Shown: piece after piece, positions 12,921-24,400 of the stretch
Layout of the letters: every line of letters begins with the position of its first letter
Numbering within the stretch: the first letter of the stretch is position 1
Source: Albula goreensis
Lineage: Eukaryota > Chordata > Actinopteri > Albuliformes > Albulidae
Direction of reading: 5' to 3'
Assembly: GCA_022829145.1 (NCBI GenBank)
Contig: CM040746.1
Location: 36,381,712 to 36,445,711, forward strand
Length of the DNA stretch: 64,000 bases
Program-made: the position numbers and the translations under genes
Notes under the pieces: generated by a model
Told to the model about the DNA's origin: nothing
Databases searched by the model: none
Seen by the model: only the letters and a program-made list of their open reading frames with translations

Positions 12921-14575
12921 GTAAGTTATTATTAGCAGTGAACGCCCAGAATAATGTAGACTGATGTATCAATTGCAATTGTATTTTTATACTGTGTAGC
13001 ATGGAAACAATCTTCCACACTGACTGATAATTTGTTAGCAACTAACATTAGCAAGCGATAGCTTACATTGAGATGGGAAGCGAGGCCCGTTTTGAGGGTC
13101 CGTATTTTTTCAAGGGACAGGAGTTCGCGATGTAGTCAGTTTGGAGTTATATGGCTGTTTCTGTCTCATACGTCTCTCTCTCTCTCTCATCATAAAGGAG
13201 CCTCACAGCTGATATCAGTCGTAAAATAGCTAGCTGAAAGTTGTTATAGTAACTTATGAAGTCCTGTCTGAATGGTATTTGCTCTGGCTAGCTTTAGGTT
13301 GCAGAAGCCACAGTAATTGCCTGACCAGGTAAACATTTTATGGCTGCAGAGATTTTGCTACATGCATTGTATTTGGGTATTCCATAGGACTAGAACGTTA
13401 ACAGTATTAAATTGAAGCTATATTTCAGGACCAAAAGCTTCCATGTTTATTTGCCTCACGCAGACTAGTTAGCATGGACGATAGCTCTCAACTCAACCGG
13501 GGGGTGTAGCTGGAATATTTGTGACCTGATTGGCTGTTATCACTGTGAGAATTCTTTTTACCTCTTGCAGTCGTAACTCGTCCAAGCGACATTCTACATC
13601 ATTTGATCACACATTAAGCTGATAAGCATAACAATTCAAGTGGCGATTTAACTTTAGAATTCATGCATATCAAGTTAATACAACATTTTGCATTAAGACT
13701 TCGTTGAGAGTGTTGAGGAGTACTTGCTGTCAGTTGCCCTTGTTTCAGGAATTTTCTTTGTTGCATCTATACTTTCCCTTCATTGACTCTTAATTGAAGG
13801 AGTTAGCAGGAAGTCATCGACTGAACTTCTTTCCACTTTTCAGTAGTCTTCTTTCAGCTTCACTGGGATGTAAGTTAGCTGCACCATACCTTGCTCAATA
13901 GGACTGTCTCAGTTAATTTGACTGACTCGTTCTGTAGGTCCCACACAGCCTTCCGTACGTATTTGGGCTGTATTAGTTGAAATATTTTCTTTATAAACTC
14001 TGGGCTAAGCATTCCTTTGCAGATTATGTTGCTAGCTTTTTATTCAAGTGGCCTGAAAGTTATATCATAATTTGCATACTTTACCTTGGGCCACGCCATT
14101 TTATTCTTGTACAATATAGTCTTTCTTTCTGGATATAATGTTCAACATTCCCAACGTTTTCCATTACTTAAGTAAGAAATCTACTTCTGCCTGTGAACAA
14201 TGCTTCTAGCTACTATTTCTGTCTTTGCTAGTTGTTCTCATTGCTTTCATGCTAATCTTTTAGTAGAAAAGTAGAGATTCTTGTCATGATGTTTACATTT
14301 TGCTACCTTACACATTTTGGTCTTATCAGAAGCATTAGGGGGTTATTAAACTCTCTTCATGGCATCTTTATAGTGGGTCTTAATGTGGGTCACTTTATGA
14401 TAGTTTAAGCAGAAAAAAATCGAACAGAAAAGGAGTAATTCTTTCGCTAAATTGACTTTTTCCCTTTCATTCTTAGAAGTGACTCCTTGCCAGAGACTTT
14501 CCCAGCCCTCTCAGTGGAACCTTTTTTTTTTTTTTTATCTGAAGCTTTGTATTGTTCTTGTGCCATTCACCACAG

Positions 14576-15400
14576 AGTCACTGCACAACCTTTTGCGTGG
14601 CAATGTCCCAGAAGATCCCCGCTGACGGTGCTCACAAAGGCTTTGCTGTGGGCCGAGGGCTTCTGGCTGCTGCTGAGACCCTAAACTTCAGCATGGGCGA
14701 CCAACGCCCCCACAGCCTGTATGGCAGCTCTTCCCAGCCCTCTTACAGCAGGTCCTCATACATGGGCAGCGGGGATGGAAAGAGCCACAACGCTCAGCTG
14801 CCACAGCGTGGCGGAGGCCAATTTGGTAGCACCATGAAACTCTTTGCCAGCCTGGGACTCTCTCCCACTGACATTGATGCACTGGCCCAAATCCCTGAAG
14901 AGAATATCAGTATTGAAACCTTGCCCCAGCTTATCATGCAGGTGAAGAGCCGCAAGCTGGAGGCCAGTCGACGCATGGGGGATGGCTCTCGGGACATGGC
15001 CCCTCTCTCCCCAGAGCGCTCGTACAGAGCGTCTCGCGGTGACTGGGAGGCCGTCCCAACTGGCCGCATGGGTTCTTCCGGTGGGCAGGCCTCCGCTCGC
15101 GGCCAGCAGATGGACTATGGGTACGGTTCCATGCAGGAGGGCCCGACTCACGGCTACAAACGCATGGAGTATGGCGACAACAGCAGTGGCGGGCTGAGCC
15201 GGGACCGCCAATATTCTGAGCTTTCCCGTGACCGCTATGGCGGCCTAGGAATGGGGCCTTCCTTGGCATCTGACAGTGGCTTTCTGCAGAAAAGAATGGG
15301 CTCTCCTTCCCAGGGCAAAGTGCAGGACTTCTTAGGAGCCATGCCTCACATGTTCCCACACGTGTGCTCTCTTTGTGATTTTGATGTGCATTCAACAATG
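14576..15400 (+). CDS. matr3l1.1: Copy 1 exon 2: start codon, N-terminal region, first half of zinc finger 1
   Basis: Residues 1-266. The start MSQKIPADG is followed by [14 protein letters not shown], matching the conserved MATR3 N-terminal GIGLLAAA segment. [20 protein letters not shown] (residues about 94-113) corresponds to the mammalian LGLSARDLDELSRYPEDKIT segment, and a Gly/Arg/Ser/Tyr-rich low-complexity region follows. The exon ends with [14 protein letters not shown], the two cysteines of the matrin-type finger. From about 14957 to 15408 it looks identical to the matching part of copy 2, including the first 9 intron bases. Copy 1 has 12 extra residues ([12 protein letters not shown], residues 34-45). 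Confidence 0.9.
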
Positions 15401-18400
15401 GTGAGTACTCTTATCTATGTGGCAACCCCTTCAAATACAGAAAACTAGACAAACTCTCATACACTCATGGCATTGACACTTCCCCTCTCACGTACACACT
15501 CCCACTTTTTTGAATACCTTTGTTGAGAGTTTGGTAATCCATATTGCATCATTTAGTTTGTCTTTCCTGCACTGGCACATTCTCTGCCTGGTACTCAGTT
15601 TACAAAAGCAGTTATACTTTGGGCATTTTCCTCATAGAACTAGAAAGTAACTGGCATAGCTGGCAAACAATGACTATGTTTACATGCACACGTTATCATG
15701 ATTGAAGGTTCTTATCCTGGCTACCATGTTATTTTAAATAAGGTGTTTACTTTCCCCATGGAATATTGCAGTGATCTTTCTGCTAAATGCATTTTAAAGA
15801 AACATTTCTCAAACTTTTACCCTACTTCGTGTCTTTTTTCACATCAGCAATTTTCTCTGGAGCTTGGAAGACATTGCAGTTCTGGTGCTTTCTCCTGTCT
15901 GGCAATCTCATTTTACTCATGTCTTGCATAACTCTGTGACAGGTGATTTGTAGAGTGTCTTGTAATTCTGAATATGCAAACTTTTTGCTTGAAGTTTGCA
16001 GGGCTAGCAAGCAAGCAAATATATTTAGGAATGTAGTGTTTACATGACTCAATTCATAGATGGAATGCTTTAACTTCTGGTTTTCACATCTAATAACCAT
16101 CACCGACATTTCCAATTGGTCTACTGTACGGACATAACTTGAGGAGTGTCTTGCTTTTGGTGCACATCACATTGTAATTGCTTCTCTGACTGTAAAACTG
16201 TCCAAAATCGTTACAATAACAATGGGAAGGAATCGCAGATTCAGGACACCTCTCAGGCCCCTTACTTCTCAGGCCCTGGATTGAAAGATGAGGTGGAAGT
16301 GACATCTTTTTCCCATGGTCGCTTGTGTTCAGAGACACTGTAGCTGTGGAGGTATTTGGGTCAGACCGTCATAGCAATTGCTCTTGCCCAGCTGTAATTG
16401 AATATCGGTGTGCATGTAAACGTAGTCATTGTCTTTGTTTTTGATGAAAACAAAACTTGTTGCCAGGTTTCTCTGTACTTTCATTTTATTTTTAAGCGCT
16501 GTGTATGATCACACATTTAATTATTGGATTTCAGCAGAACCTCAGAGATAACATTAAGAAAAACTGAGTTCTGCAAAAATCCATGAGCAGCAGTGTAAAC
16601 ATGTCTTTGAAGGGTAAGATGTTCAACAGAACGACTATTTAACCTTTACAAAACATTTTATGGTGACTGAAATGCTACATGTCAGAATTAGACAATGCAA
16701 AATAGATAGCTTGTTGTGGTGATTTGTTCTGGGGGGAAAAAAAACTGCAACTCCCCCTACTCCCCAGGTAATGATTTTAGCAAGCCTAATCTGTACTAGT
16801 CTAGTTCATGCACGTCATAGTTCGCTGCAACTCTCAACTTCTGCAAACTTTGAGGTCCCTACTCCACATAAAATTTACCTATCAATACATATCGTAAAGG
16901 TATGTATCCTAAATGGTTTCCACTTTTCCACTTCTATTGTTGCATCACTGATGTATCTCTTCCAATATGTGTTGAATGACGCATTCACAGGTTTACAGTG
17001 AAAGCAGGAAGGCCAAAATAAGTGAAAACATATTTAAATTGGTGCAATCAGACATCACTTTCAAAGTTTCTTATTACCTCACTTTTTGTTGGATTAAGTC
17101 TCTGAAATTTTACCATCTTTACAAATTATTTAGAAGTACAGAATGGAAGGGGCGATATATAAATCTCAAAGTAAATTATTCTCACAAAAACTTAAATTCA
17201 CATATCGTATTTTATAAAATTACCACTTCTACAAGGCCTATAATATACCACTAGAGATCATAATTACTACAGTATTTCTTATTTGCAGGAGTGGACCCAG
17301 CACACAAATGGATTACGTCATGTGGAAAACCGAAGGTTGTTGCTACAGATGTAAGTTTGCTTTTCACAGTATACTTATGCACACTTATCAGGTGACTGTG
17401 GTATCAAGCATTGCATGAAACACAAATTTAAATGAGCAAGCTTTGTGTGTAATAGATTAAATTTTATCAAGTTGAAGACTATTTCCTTTTCATTTATTTT
17501 AATTTCAGCCCTCCATGAGACCATAGAGGATGTTTCCTGAATCACAAACTTTCTCCCATATTTTTTTCAGGTATCCAGAATGGGATCCTCATTTGGCTGC
17601 TAACAGAGCGTGAGTAAATAACCAGCCCTTATGCTTTATTTCTGTCTTTGGTTCAAACACCATGAAACACCATCAAGATCTTGTCGTACAGCTAATTTTA
17701 GTTTCCTTCTTGTAAATCGATATAAGAATCCTTTCAGTCCTTGGATGGTAAAAGTATAATCCGTAGCAAGAGCCATAAACATTGCATTTGTTGAAAGGAG
17801 CCATGTCAGGTAAGTAGTGAAACAAAACAAAAGCTGAAAAGTTGGTCACGACTACCATAAGCTGTACTGGGCACAAATTGCTTTGCTTTTCGGTTTGGAG
17901 TACATGGCAGTATTTTTATTGGTTCAGACAAGTCAGTGATTGACAGCTTATCTTGGCTCCAGCCCCTAAGGTTTTCATCAAACCTTGTTTTCCCATTACC
18001 ACAGTTAAGCGATTGGACATTTGAAAAGTGGAGGTGCCTTGTGTGTAGATTAATAGTGCGACAATTTAAAAGGGTGAGGTGGTGGGGTGGATTTACCTTA
18101 CTTGCAGATGGTTCCACATTTGTTTTCTCATTTACAGGTCAGGGTCTATTGGGTTTGATACGACTAACCGCTCTGATGGAATCCTGGGTCCTGCACCTGT
18201 TGGGCTACCGAGAGGAGCGATGACCTCCACCTGGGGTAACGCAAGCTCTGTGAAATGATGAGGATGCAGATGTCATTTTTTGTGATGGATATAATCAGTC
18301 ATGAAAGTTTGTATCTTTTGTTTTTAAGATTTACAGCTCAGTTCTAGCAGTGATATTGGGTGCAAATGAATCTGAGATTAATACCTTGTCACTTTTTTTG

Positions 18401-21400
18401 TTTGAAATCACATTTATACCTTTTTTGTTGTGGCTTTTGTTTTTAGGTGCTGGTGTTTCAAACCAAAAGCATCCATTATCAGTGACGCCAAAGGTGATGA
18501 ATTTTCTATCCCCCAAAGGCTTAGGTTCTAAACTTTTTTATATTTTAATTCAGGTATCTCGCTTATCTCACAATCCTGTTATTCAAGTGTTTTGTTTAAG
18601 ACTGTAAAAACACGTAGGAGGACTGTGTGCCGCTCTGCCCTCAGTCTGGATTTGGTTTTGTGTTAATTGTAGGTTTTGTGCCGTGTTTTTCTTGATTAGG
18701 TCCGAAGCAGAGTTGTGGTTGCAAAATTCGAAAGGAATATCCTCTCACTGAACGCCTTTCTGGACCTGGCCAGGCCGTTTGGGACAGTCTGCCAGCATCT
18801 GGTCCTAAACAACAAGGCAAGGACAGTTTAACTCAACATTACGCCCTTGGGGGCTGAAACCATCCTCTTTTCTTTTGCATCATAGTACGTAATGGTAATT
18901 CTATGCAGTCTGCCAAGGCATAAACCATGCGGGAAATACATGCTTGATCTTTCTTCAGCGGTCCCTCAATGCTCATTTTAAGTCAGAAACTCCTTTTGAT
19001 GAGCTTTTAACATTGACACTTCTGCACAGCTTCAGTGATATTAAAGTGACAGCTTTTTTCTGCGAAAGCATCAGAGGACAAATGCTTCTTTTGAAGTAAA
19101 ATTCATATTTAAACAAAAGTTGTGCTAAATACTCTTGTGGTAGAAAATACTCCCAACATGCTTTTTCACGTAACTTCTGTATTTTGTATGTAATTAAAAT
19201 CTATTAAATATGTGTGACTACAGTTATGCATGGCATTTTTTTCCTATTAATAATTTTATATCAACTCCATTCCTCCAACCACATTGAGGGAGAGTGGAAC
19301 TTGAGCTGCAGTATTGCCCTATTGCATGACACTGCCATGGAAATGCCTTCATTTCCATGGGACTGCCATGGAAACACATTCATTTCTCACATGAGGGCTG
19401 TGTGTCCTTCAGGCCTTCTTGGAAATGCAAACTCATGAAGAGGCTTTGGCTATGGTGAATTTCTACCAGAGGAAACCGCCAGTGATGCAAGGAAAAGAAA
19501 TCAAAATCTATTTGTCACACGACCTTATTACAATTGAGGTAAGAATTGTTTGCATAAGTTACCCATCTTTACAGTTTCTCCCTCCTGACATGCATGTTTT
19601 ACGCTATCATTATAAGACAGTGTTAACACTGCTGTCAGATGTTCAAGTCTTGCAGCATGCTCTTACATTTTGGCACCTGTCATGTTCCCCCAGAAGTTGA
19701 ATCCTTGTACATATCTCCACTTGGGATATAAAACCTTGGCTGTAAAATTCATGTTTTCATTTTTGTAAATTTCAGTGGCAAAAAAAAAATGCTCTCCATC
19801 GTGCTGTTTTCCATAGAAACGAACCAGAGAAAGAGACAGTAAGGTCCAACAGAGTCAGGTGGTCTACTTCTCCAACCTTCCAAGAGAGAGGGAGAAGAAA
19901 TCTGAGCTGCTGACTGTAGCTCGGCGTTTCGGCACTGTGGAGAAATACCTGTTTTTAAATGATGAGGTGAGATACCCACACTGTAAAAGCAAATCTGTAT
20001 TGTGCCTGAAAACAAAATAGATGATATCCAGGGCTTTCAAAGCCACTTCTAGGATTTGGTACATGAAGATTTTAGAAACTTTGTATGCACCAAGTAATTT
20101 CATCCTAATTTAGAATGATTCAAACTTAAGTTAACACTCTTCAAACTATCTGTTGTGATCTCCAATGCACACTGCATATTTTTATAGTGATGGCGTGCAA
20201 GGTACTGATACCAGAGGAGAACTTTTGAAAGCTATTAAAGTGTAAATGCGGCTAAAAGATTTACTACAGTGTTTTTGATCTTCACTACCAGGCATTCGTA
20301 CAGCTAGGAACCCCAGAAGATGCTGAGATGTTGGTGAAGTACTACAGTCTACATCCTCTGACCATCAAAGGAAGGAGCATACAGCTAAACATCTGCGCTA
20401 AATACAAGACGCTTACGTGAGTGATGCAGGACAGATGTGATATGGACTGTTTGCTGCGTCATTTGAGCAAGTAAAATGGCAATCACATAAGTCTGAGTAA
20501 CACAGACATGCCAGATATTTTTAGAGTATTTGTATGTTAAACTTGTGAACTGAAATTATGCACCAAGACTGCCTAAAAGTAGGGGGTTCCCTGGAAAATT
20601 ATGGGGTTTCCCAGTGTACTGGCAGTGTTCCTGACCTGTCTGTCTCTGTCTGACTCCATGCCTTTTACGCCTCAAGCTGATGTTGGGTGAATATTCTGGC
20701 ACAAAATGGCTGCCATGTACACATTAGTGGTAGTTGCGGTGGGTTTCCTTCCTTCATTTACGGTTCGATTTTTGTCTCTTAGAGTAAATCCCCCCAGGAA
20801 TGCTCCGGGAAGAGAAAGAGAGAGGCAGGACAGGAAAGACAGTCGTGGAGGCAGGAAGGGATCTCCGAAAAGACAGCGATCGGGATCCACCGGCGAGAGG
20901 ACCTCGAAAGGCAAGGAGGAGAGCTCCAGGAAAGAGGAGGAGCGGGAAGTGGAGGACAGCACCGCGCTGGAGGAGGAGGGCTCTGGAGACGAGGTAACTG
21001 GAGTGATGGAAGCTGAAGAAACAGAGGAGGGGGAAGGTGGAGAAGGCGGTGATGTACAGGAAGCAGGGCAAGCTGAGGCAGTGGAAGAAGAAGAGGAGCC
21101 GTCCAGCCTGGCTGAGCAGGCTGTCCCTGAGTCAGACCAGACCGAGCACACAGAGGAGGCCAGTGAAATCCCACCCACAGAAGGGTCTAAGGGAGCCGCA
21201 GCAGATGAGCCCCCAGCACAGACAGAGACCTCACAGGCAGAAGGAGAAATTCCTTTTGAAGAGACGAAGGGAGCCGAACCGTCAGCAGAGCCAGCTGAGA
21301 GCTCAGAGATCCCTAATGAAGAGCTGGAGGATGACCAGGCAAGTTACTGAAAATTAGATTTAATCAAAAATTTATTTAAGCAAACATAAAACTGACTTGA

Positions 21401-24400
21401 CTGTTTTGAACCTCCAGACCAGGATTATTGATTGGAATTATGAACACAATTAAAAGTCTTGAGCTTTTTTTTTTTTTTCCACCTACAGCAAGTTCAAACT
21501 GTTTGGTGCTGCTGTCCATTGAGCATGCACCTTCATGTGGTAGGCGCATGAACTGTATGCTGGATTTAAACACACTCTTTCTCCTACAGGAAGAGCTTAT
21601 GGAACAGGACCTCCCAGAGAACATGGAGGACTTTGTAACTCTGGATGAGCTGGCAGAAGAAGAAGACGCTGATGGAGCAGCGACCCAGTCAGGATCAGAC
21701 TCCCAGTCAGGTGCTTACATTCGTTGAGATGAACTTTACTGGTTCTGAAAATGTTTAATAAAAATCAAACATTACCACCTCTTCTCAGTTTATGCAACAT
21801 CATCACTTGCTGTACCGTTTATTTTACAGGATTTTCTTTGGATTGTAAACTACTCCCATCTTAAATGTTAACTTACCACTCATAAAATTACATTGAAACA
21901 TGTTCCTTTGTTGTAGTTGGCAAGCTACGCACACCAGAAATACAGATTTATTGTGGTCTGTGTCAAAATTGTAAAATGTACTTTATTTCCTCTTTTTCAG
22001 AACGCTCAAGAAACAATGGGGTTTGTTCACATTTTGTTTTATATAGTAAAAATTACTTTTGTATCAGTTCCAATATTTTATAGCCTATGAATATTTCGTT
22101 TTTCACATAAATATATTCAAACGTTGTTTCACTAACTATTTCAAATGTGGAAAATGTTTTTTCAGCAGGGACGAAGGGTTGTCAACGTTGTGGGGTTCAA
22201 ACGTGGCCACAACTTTCTTGAAGAGATACTTAACCTTGCAAAGCCTTTTGGAAAAGTGGTTCGACATCTCGTGCTTGATACAAGACCAGAGGTAGGCTTC
22301 AGCTCAAAGTCTCTATTTTTTCCAGACCCTGAAGCAGCCAAATACACGACAGTATTCAAATATGACTTGAATGTCAGGAACACTGCATAGTTTCTCAATT
22401 GTCTTGTAATTGTTAGTGTGCCAGTGGTAGCTCATTTGAAGTGTATAGTACATGTTTTATGTGTATATTAAGTTTGTTGTAAGTGCTTTGTAACATGGTT
22501 GATTTGCATTATGCCTTCTCTGATGTTCATACGTTGGGTTCATAATGTGTTGGTCCTTGTATTCAGTCAATTTTTACACTGTAAGAAAATATGTTGCCAA
22601 TGTCAAGGTATGTGCGCTTTCCCTTGGTCCTCACCACTTTTCATATTGCTGTGAAACAGGCATTTTTAGAGCTGGCATCTGAAGAGGAGGCCAGGTCGAT
22701 GGTTGCGTTCTACAGTGCCAATATTACACCAGTAGTATGTGGAAAAGCTGTGAAAATACACCACTCGCAAGCCTATGCAACAATTCGGGTATGTCTTAAT
22801 ATCATTCATGAAATACAGAACTGTTGGATAAAAAGTATTTACCTTTTTTAGCTATCAAAATTGACGCCATTGAAGATGTTTATACTGTCTTGCAGAGTGG
22901 ACAAGTCCTTTATATTGGCCAGATTCCTCCATTTAAAGGTTCAGATGCCTCATTTCTAAAAATTGCTGAGCCGTTTGGAAAGGTCAGGCGTTACTTCCTC
23001 AATCGATCTCGCAATGAGGTAAGGTTCTATTCCACATGGAAATTAAATTCTCGGACGTCCTGTATATTCTGTATTAGTGTGACAACCTTGGACTTTTTTT
23101 TTCCATGTGCAAAAGGCTGTATTTGTTAGTTTATAGTCTAGCATTCAAATGAACTCTGCAATTTAATCCAAAATGTGTTATGGCAATTCTATCAAAGTTT
23201 ATATTCTGAGCATACAGTGTCACTGTGGGTCGTGACTGTTTAGACCCAGAATGTACTATTTGATGATACAAACATACAGCATGCTGAAGAAGGCCTGTGA
23301 GCCAGAACGTGTCTGTGCTGGTGTGCGAGACCATTCAATTCAATTTTATTAAGGAAATGCAGTCCAAGTCTTTCTATTGATATAAACATAAATATTTTTT
23401 TATGATATAAGTGAAGCTCATTTAAGATAGATTTAGTGTATGATGGCTGCTTAATTTAATATATAAAACATTAGGGTAATTTTGCACAGGTAAATTTTTG
23501 GTTAGATTATAATGGTATTTTAAGTGTATCTTAATTCTAATCACACCTTTTAAAAATCATATTAAAAATGTACATATATCAATTTTACATGTTCTATCTT
23601 TAAAATTTTGTAGTGTTTCATTGAAATGGAAAGCAGAGACGATACAGACAGAATGGCTAATGCCTACAGAGAGAACCCACCAAAGTTTGAAGGCAAACGG
23701 CTGACTGTGTATGTGAGCCGAAAATACAAACAGCTAAAGTATGGGTGAGTTTGAAAAGTCTACATTTTTATCATTTTTATTCCCAGTTTTTTTTGTTGCG
23801 GAGCTAGTTCAATAGCCCGGTCAACCAGCAAAGTATATAGCTAACAGTTGATCTGGGTATCTCACAAGTTGGGTGTAGTTTGGGTAGCTAGCTAAGGTAG
23901 GTTAATTGTACACAAGGAGATCAGGTGAAAGAATTCTGTCTAATGCTGCCACAGCATATCACAATTCAGAAGTGAATTAATGCTGCTTGCTGGTTACAGA
24001 CATGTTAGATGTGATATGTTCTCATTTAAAATGCACTAGTTTTCACAGTGCCCAATCAGATTAGTGTTCCACAGCAAAGGAAATCTCTTCCTCAGTCATT
24101 GAGTCATAGAGGCTTCAGTCTGTAAAGTTGTTAGGCTGTCGCATTGTGAGTCTAATGAGCTGTGCTCTTCTCAGACTCAGGCCCCCTCCTCCAGAGCCTG
24201 AGCAGGACAGACCGTCCAAGAGGGAACGTAGTGGAGTTGAGGAAGACTCCCGCAGCGCCCCTCCAGCCAAAATCAAGGTGAAGAAGGAGGAAGAGCCCCC
24301 AGCCAAGAAGACCTGCATCAGGGAGGAGAAGAGCAGCCCGGAGGAGTCCAGCAGCAGCAGGGAGGAGCAGAAAGCAGCTGAAGAGGAGCCCAGCAGCAAT

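Noticed and set aside
14552..14602. Upstream in-frame ATG (MFLCHSPQS) as start of the matrin-3-like proteins
   Set aside because: It lies before the polypyrimidine tract and the CACCACAG acceptor, so it is intronic; MSQKIPADG after the acceptor is the start.
14934..15398. 154-codon minus-strand frame seen in both gene copies (also 28743-29207)
   Set aside because: Antisense shadow of exon 2; preserved only because the exon itself is nearly identical in the two copies.
18240..18320. Possible box C/D snoRNA in copy 1 intron 5 (ATGATGA near 18255)
   Set aside because: No D box (CTGA) at suitable distance and no terminal stem; not supported.
20672..21178. Ser/Pro-rich minus-strand frames opposite the acidic exons (also 24115-24660, 35281-35751, 37490-37939)
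   Set aside because: They are the antisense of Glu-rich coding exons; GAG/GAA codons read as CTC/TTC and rarely form stops.
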